Assembly (NCBI RefSeq): GCF_024171865.1
Contig: NZ_JAMTCN010000018.1
Location: forward strand, 56,312-120,311
DNA: 64,000 bases
Direction of reading: 5' to 3'
Source of the DNA: Prauserella aidingensis
GTDB lineage: Bacteria; Actinomycetota; Actinomycetes; Mycobacteriales; Pseudonocardiaceae
The position numbers were made by a program, and so were the translations under genes. Shown here in pieces: positions 28,531-38,792 of this stretch. Within the stretch, counting starts at the first letter, position 1. Each line of letters begins with the position of its first letter. The notes under the pieces are model-generated. The model did no database searches. It saw only the letters and a list, made by a program, of their open reading frames with translations, and was not told where the DNA came from.

Positions 28531-28805
28531 TGTGTGTCGGGGACCGGTGCGCGGTGCCGTCCGGCCGGTGCGCGGGTGGTGACACCGCCGTCGATCCGTC
28601 GTCGATCGACCGGTCGTCGATCGGTGGGCGTCGGTGTGAAACCGGACGGGCGAATCAGCCGTCTCACCACAAACGGGTCGGGCCGGTGCGCTAACGTCCG
28701 TGCTGTGGTCGTCGGCATGGCGCGGCCGCGTATCCCCGGGTCATACACGGCGGGTGAGACCGATCCGCCGTGCTCGCGAGCAGAATCACGACAGGAGAAC
28801 AACGG
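28531..28805. other. Upstream region of the DUF5336 gene
   Basis: No coding frame is convincing here. AGGAG at about 28792-28796 is the ribosome site of the next gene. GTCGATCGAC-type short repeats occur near 28590-28625 but form no clear element. Confidence 0.4.
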
Positions 28806-29648
28806 ATGAGCTTCCCGAGCGGCGGCCCCGGCACGGGTGGATTCCCCGGGCAGGGCCCGCAGCAGCCGCAACAACAGTTCCCGGGGCCGCCCGCGCCGCC
28901 CGCAGGCGGCGGGGGCATGAAGATCAGCCTGCCGCAGATTCTCTTCCTCGCGACTGCCGGCCTCGGCCTGCTGAACCTGTTCCTCGGCTTCGCGAACTTC
29001 GGGGTGCCCGAGGTTCCGGAAGGAGCTCCGGAGGGGTACGACCCCGGTCCGGGCATCGGCTTCTACGAGAACGGGTCGGCGTCCTGGCTGCCGATGATGT
29101 TCTTCCTGAGCGGTCTCGCCGCACTGCTGACGGTCCTGCCGGGTGAGCACAAGCCCGGACCGTGGCCCGCCCTGTTCTCGGTGGGCGTGCTGCTGCCGTT
29201 CCTGTTCATCACGTTCGCCAGCGACGTTTCGTACGGCGCCGGTGCGATCATGATCCTCATCTTCGGCATCGTCCAGACGCTGGCGGCCGTCGCGGCGTAC
29301 CTGTTCGACGAGAACATCGTCAAGCCGCCGCAGCCGTCGTCGCAGCCCGCGGGCCAGCCCGGTCAGTTCGGCCACCCCGGCCAGGGCGGCCAGGGTGGTT
29401 TCGGCCAGCCGGGTCCGCCGTCCGGTGGCTTCGCGCAGCCCGGACAGCCGGGCCAGCCCGGTCAGCCGGGGCCGCAGGGGCAGCCCGGTCAGCAGGGTCA
29501 GCCCGGCCAGCCGCCGCAGCCGGTGAACAACCCGCACCAGCAGCCGACGACGTACGCCTCGCAGCAGGGCCAGTTCTTCCAGCCGCAGGAGAGCCAGCAG
29601 CCACAGGGCGGACAGCCCGGTCAGCAGGGCCCGCAGCAGGGGAGCTGA
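28806..29648 (+). CDS. DUF5336 membrane protein (34 kDa antigen-like, Rv0954 type)
   Basis: A 280-residue protein with a Gly/Pro/Gln-rich N-terminus, four membrane helices (about 40-60, 95-112, 120-138, 143-165) and a long Gln/Gly/Pro tail ([11 protein letters not shown] repeats). The order sucC-sucD, this gene, a DUF6350-like gene and purN mirrors Rv0951-Rv0956. In mycobacteria the relative is a membrane antigen of uncertain function with a proposed envelope role. The ATG at 28806 has AGGAG upstream. Confidence 0.85.
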   Translation: MSFPSGGPGTGGFPGQGPQQPQQQFPGPPAPPAGGGGMKISLPQILFLATAGLGLLNLFLGFANFGVPEVPEGAPEGYDPGPGIGFYENGSASWLPMMFFLSGLAALLTVLPGEHKPGPWPALFSVGVLLPFLFITFASDVSYGAGAIMILIFGIVQTLAAVAAYLFDENIVKPPQPSSQPAGQPGQFGHPGQGGQGGFGQPGPPSGGFAQPGQPGQPGQPGPQGQPGQQGQPGQPPQPVNNPHQQPTTYASQQGQFFQPQESQQPQGGQPGQQGPQQGS

Positions 29649-29667
29649 CCCTCGCGACCGTCACACC

Positions 29668-29706
29668 ACGAACGCCCACGGCCGGTCACCGGTCGTGGGC
29701 GTTCGT
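29668..29706 (+). terminator. Terminator hairpin after the DUF5336 gene
   Basis: A perfect 13-bp stem, ACGAACGCCCACG with CGTGGGCGTTCGT, loop of 13 nt. No T-tract follows. Confidence 0.7.
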
Positions 29707-29858
29707 CGTCGGGTGGCGCTGTCGGGTGACGTGGCCGGGTGGCGCGGCCGCACGGGATGGCCGGGCGATGTGGCAAGGGCGACCCGGTCGGGCGAACGTG
29801 ATTCTCGTCAGATCCCCGCGGCGGCGTGGCGCGCCTCGTCGGGGCGGGCTCGTTTGCG

Positions 29859-31661
29859 ATGGTCGAGGGCATGAGCCTGCTCGCCTCCACCTTCCGTTCC
29901 GCGCATGCGGACGGCGAGCCGGTATCCCGTTCCGTGTGGGTACGGGCGCTGGCGATGGCCGCGCTGGCCCCGATCGTGACCGGTCTGCTGGCGACGGCGG
30001 CGCTGTTGACGCTGATCGTCGCGATCGCCACGTCGTCGCACTTCTCGACCGAATCGGTGGTGGCGGCGACGGGGCCCGTGTGGCTGTCGGCGTACCAGGT
30101 GCCACTCGAGATCGGCGGGCTGCCGCTGGGTGTGCTGCCGTTGCTGCCGACGGTGCTGGTGTGCGTGCTGATCGCGCGGGCGGCATCCGGCGCAGCCCAG
30201 CGACTCGGCTGTGCGACGCCGGATCGCGCGCCGCTGCTGATCGGCGTCGTCGCCGGTACGCACGCGGTGGTCGGTGGTCTCGTCGCGGTGGTTGCGGGTG
30301 ATGCGTTCATCACGGTCGACGTGCTGACGGCCGGGTTCGTGGCCGCGCTGGTGTCGGGCCTGGCCGCGACGGCGGGCGTCGCGAAACCGTGCGGCCTGAC
30401 GACCGTGGTGCGCCGCTATCTCGATCCGCTCGCCGTGGCGGGTCTGCGGGCGGGCGCGCTGGGGCTGGCGGGGCTGATCGCCGCGGGTGCGCTGACGTTG
30501 TTGCTGGCGACGGCGCTGTCGGCCTCGACGGTGGTGCAGCTGTCGGCCGAGGTGGCGCCCGGTGCGGGCAGCGCGACGGGACTGTGGCTGCTGTCCGTGG
30601 GCTACGTGCCGAACGCGGTCGTCATGGCGACGGGCTTCGCGACCGGACCCGGGCTGCAGCTCGGCGGTGTCGAGCTCGGACCGCTCTCGTTCACCGGGGG
30701 CGGGGTGCCGCCGTTCCCGTTGCTCGGTGCGCTTCCGGACGAACAGGCGATGTGGTGGCCGGTGCTGATGCTGCTGCCCGCCGTGGTGGGCGCGGGTGTC
30801 GGCTGGTGGCTCCGGAGGTGTCACGACGATCCGGTGGCACGGCTGCGGACGGTCGGCGTCGCGGGCGCGCTGGTCGGCTTCGGCACGGTCGTCGCCGGGT
30901 TCCTCGCGGGCGGGCGACTCGCCGCGGGCCCTTTCGACCCGGTGGGGATCCCGCTCGGGTTCGTGTCGATCGCGGCGTTCCTGTGGATCGCCGTTCCCGG
31001 TGCCCTCGTCGCGTGGTTCGCAGGACCGCGGCCGGAGCCGGTCCGGTCCGCCGACCCGGAGGCCGCCCACGACGGCGACCATGGTGGCGGTGACGGCGGC
31101 GACGACGGTGGCGGCGACGACGACGGTGGCGGCGACGACATCGACGCGGAGCGGTCCGAGGACGAGGCATCCGATGAGGATGCCGCCGATGCCGACGCGA
31201 CCTCCGATCCCGAGGACGCGGATTCCGAAGACCTTGACACCGACCTCGACACCGACGACGCGGACGACGGCACCGACGACCGCGACGACGCCGGGAACCC
31301 GGATGACGTGGACGACACCGGGGATCCGGACGACGGCACCGACCCGGACGGTGAGACGCCGGGCGACCCGGACGGTGACGGCGACCGGGAGATCGGCGGC
31401 GACGCCGACGACGAACTCGATGTCCCCGACGAGACCGACACCGACGACCTCGACGAGACTGACACCGACGACCTCGAGGACGCCGACAGTCCCGCGGACC
31501 GCGACGACACCGACGACCGCGACGACCGCGACGGCACCGACGACCGCGACGACCGCGACGGCACCGACGACCGCGACGACCGCGACGGCACCGACGACAC
31601 CGGTCGAGACCGGCGCGACGACTCCGGAGGCGCGAGCGCAGAGGGGGAGCGCACGGTGTGA
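29859..31661 (+). CDS. DUF6350-like polytopic membrane protein with acidic tail (Rv0955 type)
   Basis: About 600 residues. The N-terminal 400 residues carry about nine membrane helices, with PLEIGGLPLGVLPLLP resembling the Rv0955 family signature. The last 190 residues are almost only Asp, Glu, Thr, Gly and Arg, including three exact 9-residue DDRDDRDGT units. Gene position before purN agrees with Rv0955. ATG 29859 and ATG 29871 are both possible starts. The function is unknown; the acidic tail would be cytoplasmic or external depending on topology. Confidence 0.8.
   Translation: MVEGMSLLASTFRSAHADGEPVSRSVWVRALAMAALAPIVTGLLATAALLTLIVAIATSSHFSTESVVAATGPVWLSAYQVPLEIGGLPLGVLPLLPTVLVCVLIARAASGAAQRLGCATPDRAPLLIGVVAGTHAVVGGLVAVVAGDAFITVDVLTAGFVAALVSGLAATAGVAKPCGLTTVVRRYLDPLAVAGLRAGALGLAGLIAAGALTLLLATALSASTVVQLSAEVAPGAGSATGLWLLSVGYVPNAVVMATGFATGPGLQLGGVELGPLSFTGGGVPPFPLLGALPDEQAMWWPVLMLLPAVVGAGVGWWLRRCHDDPVARLRTVGVAGALVGFGTVVAGFLAGGRLAAGPFDPVGIPLGFVSIAAFLWIAVPGALVAWFAGPRPEPVRSADPEAAHDGDHGGGDGGDDGGGDDDGGGDDIDAERSEDEASDEDAADADATSDPEDADSEDLDTDLDTDDADDGTDDRDDAGNPDDVDDTGDPDDGTDPDGETPGDPDGDGDREIGGDADDELDVPDETDTDDLDETDTDDLEDADSPADRDDTDDRDDRDGTDDRDDRDGTDDRDDRDGTDDTGRDRRDDSGGASAEGERTV
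31511..31591 (+). repeat. Three exact 27-bp tandem repeats in the acidic tail
   Basis: Three head-to-tail copies of a 27-bp unit beginning CGACGACCGCGACGACCG. Copy-number change would keep the frame. Confidence 0.9.
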
Positions 31662-31735
31662 CCGGCGCCCCTCGCGCTCGCCCTCGCCGAGTCGGCCGAA
31701 ACCCCGGCGTTAGGGTGGTGCCACCAGCTCATGCG

Positions 31736-32404
31736 ATGTGCGCGGTCGCGGCACCACCGGCGAGGAGAAGCGTTCTGGTTACCAGGTTGGAGTTGCCGGC
31801 ACCGGCGAAACTGGTCGTTCTCGCCTCGGGGTCCGGCAGCCTGTTGCAGGCTGTGCTCGATGCGACCGCGGAACCGTCGTTTCCCGCCACCGTCGTGGCC
31901 GTGGGAACCGACCGCAAGGACGTCGAAGCGCTCGAGCGGGCCGAACGAGCGGGGATTCCGCGGTTCACGGTCCGCACCGCCGACCACCCCGATCGCGCCG
32001 CGTGGGACGCGGCGCTGACCGAGGCCGTGTCGGTGCACGAGCCCGACCTGGTCGTCTCGGCCGGTTTCATGAAGCTGCTCGGACCCGCGTTCCTGGCGGC
32101 ATTCCCGAACCGGGTCATCAACACGCATCCGGCACTGCTGCCCGCGTTCCCGGGTATGCACGCGGTCGCCGATGCGCTCGCACTGGGGGTCAAGGTCACC
32201 GGGTCGACGGTGCATTTCGTCGACACCGGCGTCGATACGGGGCCGATCATCGCGCAGGACCCGGTGGTCGTGGAGCCCGACGACGACGAGTCGAGCCTGC
32301 ACGAGCGGATCAAGGTGACCGAGCGTCGCCTGCTCGTGGAGGTGATCGCGAAGCTGGCCCGTGCGGGGTGCACGGTGGACGGACGAAAGGTGAGGTTGTC
32401 GTGA
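31736..32404 (+). CDS. purN: Phosphoribosylglycinamide formyltransferase
   Basis: Transfers formyl from 10-formyl-THF to GAR in purine synthesis. The core is clear: [19 protein letters not shown], the [21 protein letters not shown] segment with the catalytic Asn/His region, and [19 protein letters not shown]. The start is uncertain: ATG 31736 gives 222 residues, but GAGGAG near 31763 sits 7 nt before a CTG codon and homologues begin about ten residues before AKLVVLASG, so a shorter form from a rare start, or TTG 31787, is possible. A -10-like TAGGGT lies at 31711. It overlaps purH by 4 nt. Confidence 0.93.
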   Translation: MCAVAAPPARRSVLVTRLELPAPAKLVVLASGSGSLLQAVLDATAEPSFPATVVAVGTDRKDVEALERAERAGIPRFTVRTADHPDRAAWDAALTEAVSVHEPDLVVSAGFMKLLGPAFLAAFPNRVINTHPALLPAFPGMHAVADALALGVKVTGSTVHFVDTGVDTGPIIAQDPVVVEPDDDESSLHERIKVTERRLLVEVIAKLARAGCTVDGRKVRLS

Positions 32405-33987
32405 GCGAGCAGACTCCTGGGGCCGGGCAGCCCGGAGCCGGTCAGCGCCCCGTTCGGCGTGCGCTGATCGGTGTGTCGGACAAGGCGGGCCTGCTCGAGC
32501 TCGGCACCGGCCTGCACGCCGCCGGGGTGGAGATCGTGTCGACGGGCGGCACGGCGAGGGTGCTCGCCGATGCGGGCGTGCCGGTGACGAAGGTCGAGGA
32601 GGTCACCGGGTTCCCCGAGTCGTTCGACGGCCGGGTCAAGACGCTGCACCCGCGGGTCCACGCGGGCCTGCTGGCCGATCGTGGCAACGCCGAGCACGAG
32701 TCGCAGCTGGCGTCGCTCGACATCGCGCCGTTCGACCTGCTCGTGGTGAACCTGTATCCGTTCGAGCAGGCGGTCGCCTCCGGTGCGAGCCCCGAGGACT
32801 GCGTCGAGAACATCGACATCGGCGGCCCGGCGATGGTGCGTGCCGCGGCGAAGAACCACGGCAGCGTGGGCGTCGTCGTCGACCCGTCGAACTACGAGTG
32901 GGTGCTCGAGCGGGTGCGCGCGGGCGGGTTCACGATGGCGGAGCGCAAGCGGCTGGCCGCGCGTGCGTACGCGCACACCGCGTCGTACGACACGGCGGTG
33001 GCGTCGTGGTTCGCGAATTCGTACGCGCAGGCCGACGAGTCCGGCTACGCCGACTTCGTGGGCGCTACGTGGGAGCGCGGCGACGTGCTCCGGTACGGCG
33101 AGAACCCGCACCAGTCGGCCGCGATGTACCGCCGCGCGGGCGAGCCCGGTATCGCCCACGCCGAGCAGTTGCACGGCAAGGCCATGTCGTACAACAACTA
33201 CGTCGACACCGACGCCGCGCGCCGTGCGGCGGCCGACTTCGACGAACCGGCCGTCGCGGTCGTCAAACACGCCAACCCGTGCGGCATCGCACTGGGCGAC
33301 GACATCGCCGAGGCGCACCGGAACGCACATGCGTGCGACCCGGTGTCGGCGTTCGGCGGCGTGATCGCGGCGAACCGTCCGGTGTCGCTCGCGATGGCCG
33401 AGCAGATCGCGGACGTGTTCACCGAGGTCGTGCTCGCCCCGGCGTTCGACGACGACGCCCTCGAGGTGCTGACCCGCAAGAAGAACGTGCGCCTGCTGAC
33501 GCTGCCCGCCCCGGAGGCGAGCCCGGTGGAGCTGCGGCCCATCTCGGGCGGCATGTTGATGCAGAGCGCGGACCGGATCGATGCCGAGGGCGACGACCCT
33601 GCGGACTGGACGCTCGCGACCGGTACTCCCGCGGACGAGCGGACCCTCGCCGACCTGCGGTTCGCCTGGCGGGCGATCCGCGCGGTGAAGTCGAACGCGA
33701 TCCTGCTGGCCCACGACCGCGCCACCGTCGGTGTCGGCATGGGGCAGGTCAACCGGGTCGACTCGTCACGCCTGGCGGTGCAGCGTGCGGGTGAGCGGGC
33801 ACAGGGCTCGGTCGCCGCGTCGGACGCCTTCTTCCCGTTCCCCGACGGCCTTCAGGTGCTGCTCGACGCGGGCGTGCGCGCGGTGGTGCAGCCGGGCGGC
33901 TCGGTGCGGGACGCCGAGGTCATCGCGGCCGCCGAGGCGGCGGGCGTCACGCTGTACCTCACGGGGACGCGCCACTTCGCCCACTGA
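32401..33987 (+). CDS. purH: Bifunctional AICAR transformylase/IMP cyclohydrolase
   Basis: A 528-residue enzyme for the last two steps of IMP synthesis. The N-terminal MGS-like cyclohydrolase domain has [15 protein letters not shown] and [17 protein letters not shown]. The transformylase domain has [11 protein letters not shown] (catalytic Lys-His), [16 protein letters not shown] and [12 protein letters not shown]. It starts at GTG 32401 overlapping the purN stop (GTGA), so translation is coupled. A perfect 15-bp hairpin follows the stop. Confidence 0.97.
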   Translation: MSEQTPGAGQPGAGQRPVRRALIGVSDKAGLLELGTGLHAAGVEIVSTGGTARVLADAGVPVTKVEEVTGFPESFDGRVKTLHPRVHAGLLADRGNAEHESQLASLDIAPFDLLVVNLYPFEQAVASGASPEDCVENIDIGGPAMVRAAAKNHGSVGVVVDPSNYEWVLERVRAGGFTMAERKRLAARAYAHTASYDTAVASWFANSYAQADESGYADFVGATWERGDVLRYGENPHQSAAMYRRAGEPGIAHAEQLHGKAMSYNNYVDTDAARRAAADFDEPAVAVVKHANPCGIALGDDIAEAHRNAHACDPVSAFGGVIAANRPVSLAMAEQIADVFTEVVLAPAFDDDALEVLTRKKNVRLLTLPAPEASPVELRPISGGMLMQSADRIDAEGDDPADWTLATGTPADERTLADLRFAWRAIRAVKSNAILLAHDRATVGVGMGQVNRVDSSRLAVQRAGERAQGSVAASDAFFPFPDGLQVLLDAGVRAVVQPGGSVRDAEVIAAAEAAGVTLYLTGTRHFAH

Positions 33988-33997
33988 GACGTCTCCC

Positions 33998-34034
33998 GTC
34001 CGCCCCGGTGCCGCGCGTCGGCACCGGGGCGGAC
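33998..34034 (+). terminator. Terminator hairpin after purNH
   Basis: A perfect stem of GTCCGCCCCGGTGCC with GGCACCGGGGCGGAC, loop of 7 nt, then GTGTTT. Confidence 0.8.
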
Positions 34035-34751
34035 GTGTTTCCGGGCCGGTGGGCAGCCCTCGTGAAGGCCGCACCGTGGTCCGGCGCCGCGGTCCCGGGC
34101 ACCGCGCTCCGGGCCCTGGTCCCGGAAACGGCCCGACGGGCGGCTCGGTGCCGATCCGCAGGAGCTGTGGAGGGTCGGTGCCGTGGTCCCCTTCTCGGGT
34201 GAATCCCGGGCGTTCGCCGGTGTCCCGTTTCGCCCGCGTCCGGTGCCGGAGCGGTCCTTTCGGGCCTGGATTCCTGAACCCGCCGTCGGCATTCGTTACC
34301 GAATCCAATCGTGTGTTGAATCGTCCGTCGTTTCACGGAAAATTGTCGGCGAGACCGGGGCCTCGAGATCGAGGTAGGTGTGGCTTTTTCCCTCGCGGTC
34401 CGGTAGTCGTGCCGTCACGGTCCGCGCTCCGCACCGTTCGGTGGTTTTAACCGAACATGCGGGCCGGCGTGTGTGTGGCTGGCGGTGGTTTCCACCAGGC
34501 TTCTCGCGTAGTCGGTCGATGATCACCGGATCGCAGAATCCGGGCCCGTGCCCGTAACGTGCTCGCTCGGCGCGGCGAAAGCCGGTGTGTGGAATGACCT
34601 TCCCGCGTAGTCACCATCCGTCCTGGATTCATGCGCAACGGCACGTCGCTCGTTCCGCTGTTGCGTCCGATTCGACCACGTCGGCGACCCCGGCGTTCCC
34701 GGACCGGTTCCGGATGTCCGTCTCGTATGCAGACGAAGGGGTTCGTTTCTC
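34035..34751. other. Long non-coding stretch upstream of the Pls-like operon
   Basis: No frame on either strand has convincing codon bias or a recognisable product over this 717-bp gap. The part from 34260 to 34460 is visibly richer in A/T than the surroundings. It contains ATTCG-TTAC-CGAAT near 34290 and TTCGGT-GGTTTTA-ACCGAA at 34437-34455, both possible operators. It probably holds the promoter and regulatory sites of the operon starting at 34752. Confidence 0.5.
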
Positions 34752-37700
34752 GTGTCCGATATCGTTGCCGGTCTTCCTGCGAACCGGCGAAAAGGTCCGA
34801 ATCAGATTCCCGCAACGGTTCCACGGAGCCGGGCCGGTGCGGGACGGCCGCGGTTGCACCGGTTCTTCGAAACCACCGTCGACCGCGTGCCGGACCGCGT
34901 GGCCGTCGTGGACGGCCCGGTCGAGGTGACGTACCGGCAGCTCGAGGCGCGCGCCAACCGGTTGGCCCACCACCTGCGACAACGCGGGATCGGTACCGGA
35001 AGCCGGGTCGGGGTGTGGCTCGGCCGTTCCCCGGACGCCTACGCTTGCGTGCTCGGTGTGCTGAAGGCCGGTGCGGCGTTCGTGCCGATCGATCCGGCGG
35101 CTCCGCCCGACCGTGTGGCCTACATCGCCGACGATGCCGACCTCGCGTTACTGATCACCTCGGCGGCGCTGGCCGCCACCGTCACCGTGTCGTCCCGTGC
35201 GGTACTGGCGATCGACCGTGCCGGCCGCGTGCTCGGCGAGCAGCCCGCGTCCCGGCTCGACGTCGACGCCGCAGGGGACGCGGCGGCGTACGTCATGTAC
35301 ACGTCCGGCTCAACGGGGCGGCCGAAAGGCGTCGAGATCGCGCAGTCGAGTATCTGCAACTTCATCGCGGTGGTGCCCGGCATCTACGACATACGCCCCG
35401 AGGACCGCGTGTACCAGGGGATGACGCTGTCGTTCGACTTCTCGATCGAGGAGATCTGGCCGACCTGGGCCGTCGGGGCGACGCTCGTGGTCGGTCCCAC
35501 CGACGCGGCCCGGTTCGGCGAGGAGCTCGCGGACTTCCTCGACGAGTCCGGCGTGACGGTGCTGTACTGCGTGCCGACGCTGCTGGCCACGATCGAACGG
35601 GAGCTGCCCACCGTGCGGACCGTGCTGGTCGGCGGTGAGAGCTGCCCCGCGGAACTGGTCGAACGGTGGAGCACCCCGCACCGGCGGATGCTGAACACCT
35701 ACGGGCCGACCGAGACCACGGTCACGGCGCTGTGGAGCGAACTGGTGCCGGGCCGGACCGTGACCGTCGGCAGGCCGTTGCCGACCTACGGCGTCGCCTT
35801 GCTCGACGAGGAGCTGCGCGAGGTGCCGAGCGGTGCGGTCGGCGAGATCTGCATCGGCGGACCGGGCGTGGCCACCGGATATGTGGGCATGCCCGAGCTG
35901 ACGGCGGAACGGTTCGTGCCTCACGAGCTGGCCCCCTCGGGACGTCGGCTGTACCGCACCGGGGATCTGGGGCGCTTCACTCCTGACGGCGAGGTCGAGT
36001 ACCTCGGCCGGGCCGACGCCGAGGTGAAGGTGCGCGGACACCGCGTCGACCTCGGCGAGGTCGAGAGCCTGCTTCTGGAGGACCCGGAGGTGGCGGCCGC
36101 TGCCGTGGCGCTGCCGGGCAACGGTACGGCGGAGCTCGCGGCCTACGTGACGTTGCGACGGGGCAGTGGCGAGAACGGCGCGTCACCGGAACTGGCGGCC
36201 CGGTTGCGGCACGCCCTGCAGCGTCGGCTGCCGGACTACATGGTCCCGGCGTCGCTGGACGTGTTGGCCGCGCTGCCGACGATGCCGAGCGGCAAGATCG
36301 ACCGGCCCAGCCTCCCGCCGCCCGGTGGTAGGAGGCTCCGGGCAGGGGGACCCGCGACCGTCGTGCCCGCCACCGAACTGGAACGGCAGGTCGCGGCCGT
36401 GTGGTCGGACGCCCTGGACGTCCCGGCCGGCCAACTGTCGGCGGACGCCGACTTCTTCGCCGACCTGGGAGGGCACTCGTTGCTGGCGGCCCGTGCCGTG
36501 TCGCTGCTGCGGCAACGCGGTGTCGGGGACGGTCCCGCGGTCCGTGACCTCTACGCACACCCGACGATCCGGACCCTGGCGCACCACCTCGGGACGCCGC
36601 GCGCTCCGGGTACCACCGTGGCCGCCGTCGCCGCCGGGCCGGGCCCGGTGCGCCGCATGCGACGTCGTGGCGCGGCCGCCCTCCGCATCCCCGCCGGCCT
36701 CGCCCAGGCGGCGTTCCTGCTCGTGCTGATCGGGACGGGTGCGCTTCCCGTGGCCCTGGTCTACGCCTCCTTCGGTGGCGGTGTGGCGGCGCCGGGCGCC
36801 CTCGGACCGCTCGCGCTCGCGGCACTGGTCTCGTACGCCACGATGCGCTGGGTGCTGCCGCCGTTGCTCGTGCGGCTGCTGTCGGCCGGCGTGCGGCCGG
36901 GCCGCTACCGGCTGTGGGGCGTGACGTACCTGCGGCTGTGGGCGCTGGACATCGTGCTGACGCTCGCGCCGTTGCCGGTACTCAGCGGGTCGGCACTGAT
37001 GGGGCCGTACCTGCGGCTGCTCGGCGCGCAGGTCGGCCGCCGCACCCACCTGGGCAGCGGCATGGTGTCCCTGCCCGCCCTGCTGTCGATCGGCGACGAC
37101 GCCACCGTCGGCTACGGTGCGGCGCTGCGGCCCTGGATCGTCGAACACGAGTGGGTCGCCGTGGCGCCGGTCGTCGTGGGTGACGGCGCGTCCGTCGGGG
37201 CGTCGGCGGTGCTCGAACCGGGCGCTCGGGTCCGTGACCGCGGCGGCGTCGCCGAGCACACGGTGCTGTCCCGCAACCAGCACGTGCCGGAGGGCCGGTG
37301 GTGGGGCGGCTCGCCCGCGAAGCCGCTCACCGAGCCCGACCCGGTGGTGGCCGCGATCGAGGAACTGCCCGCGACCGGCGGCTGGAGCCGCCGGGCGTTC
37401 GCAGGCACCGTCGCAGGCCTGGCGATGCTCGAGCTGACGATGATCGCAGCCGTCGCTCCCGCGATCGTACTGGTCTGGACCGTGCTGCTGCTCGGAGGCA
37501 CCGTCGCCGGTCTGATCGCCGCGGCCGTCGCGGGTCCGGTGTTCGTCGTGAGCGTGTGTGCGCTCGTGGCGGCGTTGCGCCCGGTCGTGCTGCCGCGTAT
37601 CCCGCTCGGTATCCATGCGGCCCGGTCGTCGCTCGGCGTGCGCAAGTGGATGGCCGACGCGCTGCTCGCGACGAGCCTGACGCTGACCAATTCGCTGTAC

Positions 37701-38792
37701 TCGACGCTGTACACGGTGCCGTGGTTGCGTGCGCTGGGTGCGCGGGTGGGCCGCGGGGCCGAGGTCTCCACGATCGCGCACGTCGATCCCGAGCTGCTGG
37801 TCCTGCGGGACGGGAGTTTCGTGGCCGACATGGCGTCGGTCGGGGCGGCCACGTTCCACCGGGGCTATCTGAACTTCGCGCCGACCGAGGTGGGCAGGCG
37901 GTCGTTCGTCGGCAACGCCGCGTTCGTCCCTGCGGGCACCCACACCGGTCCGGACACGCTGATCGGCGTGCTCACCGTACCGCCGCGGTCCGGCGTCCCC
38001 GCGGGGTCGTCGTGGCTGGGCGCACCGGCGATGCACCTGCCACGACGGGAAAGCAGCGGCGACCATCCCGAAAGCGAGACGTTCCGTCCGCCGAAGATTC
38101 GGGTCGCGGAACGCCTGGCGATCGAGTTCGTGCGGGTCACCGCGCCCGCCTCGATCCTCGCGGCCGCGCTGTACCTCGTGCTGCTGACGCTCTCCGAGGT
38201 CGCGAGCGCGACCGGCACCGCCGTCACGGTGGCACTCGCGCCGTGCCTGTTCGCCGCGGGATCGCTGGCCGTGTACCTGACGGTCGTGCTGGCCAAATGG
38301 GCCGTCGTCGGCCGATACCGGCCACGGTGGGAACCGCTGTGGAGTCGCTTCGTGCGCCGGACCGAACTGGTCACCGGGCTGTACGAGGCGGCCGCCGTGC
38401 CGGCACTGCTCGGCGTGCTGGCCGGCACGCCGTGGCTGCCGCCTGCCCTCCGACTGCTGGGTGCGCGGATCGGGTGGGGTGCCTGGCTGGGCACGACCTA
38501 CCTCACCGAGTTCGACCTCGTGCACGTCGGACGCGGAGCCACGGTCGGCCGTGGTGCGTCGCTGCAGACACACCTGTTCGAGGACCGCGTGATGAAGATG
38601 TCGCACGTGCGGATCGGCGCGGGTGCGAGCGTCGGTGACCGGTCCGTCGTGCTCTACGACGCCACGGTCGAGGACCGAGCCACGCTCGGTCCGCTGTCGC
38701 TGGTGATGAAGGGCGAGCGGCTCACCCGGCTCACCCGGTGGATCGGCATCCCCGCTCAGAGCGACCCGCTCCCGCCCAGGGAACCGCAATGA
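34752..38792 (+). CDS. Pls/PosA-like single-module NRPS (predicted poly-amino-acid synthetase)
   Basis: A 1346-residue membrane NRPS. Residues about 34-545 form an adenylation domain (VMYTSGSTGRPKGVE, NTYGPTETT, YRTGDLGRF, MPSGKIDR). A carrier domain follows with LGGHSLLA (Ser576). There is no condensation or thioesterase domain. Instead, pairs of membrane helices alternate with three left-handed-helix, hexapeptide-like domains (about 740-860, 990-1110, 1225-1335). This A-T-(TM-C)x3 plan and the length match epsilon-poly-lysine synthetase Pls and poly-ornithine synthetase PosA. By GrsA alignment I read the pocket as D-F-E-Y-L-G-T-V-T-K; Asp235 fits an alpha-amino acid and the acidic Glu239 suggests a basic side chain. 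The start is GTG 34752 with AAGGGG upstream. It overlaps the next gene by ATGA. Confidence 0.88.
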   Translation: MSDIVAGLPANRRKGPNQIPATVPRSRAGAGRPRLHRFFETTVDRVPDRVAVVDGPVEVTYRQLEARANRLAHHLRQRGIGTGSRVGVWLGRSPDAYACVLGVLKAGAAFVPIDPAAPPDRVAYIADDADLALLITSAALAATVTVSSRAVLAIDRAGRVLGEQPASRLDVDAAGDAAAYVMYTSGSTGRPKGVEIAQSSICNFIAVVPGIYDIRPEDRVYQGMTLSFDFSIEEIWPTWAVGATLVVGPTDAARFGEELADFLDESGVTVLYCVPTLLATIERELPTVRTVLVGGESCPAELVERWSTPHRRMLNTYGPTETTVTALWSELVPGRTVTVGRPLPTYGVALLDEELREVPSGAVGEICIGGPGVATGYVGMPELTAERFVPHELAPSGRRLYRTGDLGRFTPDGEVEYLGRADAEVKVRGHRVDLGEVESLLLEDPEVAAAAVALPGNGTAELAAYVTLRRGSGENGASPELAARLRHALQRRLPDYMVPASLDVLAALPTMPSGKIDRPSLPPPGGRRLRAGGPATVVPATELERQVAAVWSDALDVPAGQLSADADFFADLGGHSLLAARAVSLLRQRGVGDGPAVRDLYAHPTIRTLAHHLGTPRAPGTTVAAVAAGPGPVRRMRRRGAAALRIPAGLAQAAFLLVLIGTGALPVALVYASFGGGVAAPGALGPLALAALVSYATMRWVLPPLLVRLLSAGVRPGRYRLWGVTYLRLWALDIVLTLAPLPVLSGSALMGPYLRLLGAQVGRRTHLGSGMVSLPALLSIGDDATVGYGAALRPWIVEHEWVAVAPVVVGDGASVGASAVLEPGARVRDRGGVAEHTVLSRNQHVPEGRWWGGSPAKPLTEPDPVVAAIEELPATGGWSRRAFAGTVAGLAMLELTMIAAVAPAIVLVWTVLLLGGTVAGLIAAAVAGPVFVVSVCALVAALRPVVLPRIPLGIHAARSSLGVRKWMADALLATSLTLTNSLYSTLYTVPWLRALGARVGRGAEVSTIAHVDPELLVLRDGSFVADMASVGAATFHRGYLNFAPTEVGRRSFVGNAAFVPAGTHTGPDTLIGVLTVPPRSGVPAGSSWLGAPAMHLPRRESSGDHPESETFRPPKIRVAERLAIEFVRVTAPASILAAALYLVLLTLSEVASATGTAVTVALAPCLFAAGSLAVYLTVVLAKWAVVGRYRPRWEPLWSRFVRRTELVTGLYEAAAVPALLGVLAGTPWLPPALRLLGARIGWGAWLGTTYLTEFDLVHVGRGATVGRGASLQTHLFEDRVMKMSHVRIGAGASVGDRSVVLYDATVEDRATLGPLSLVMKGERLTRLTRWIGIPAQSDPLPPREPQ

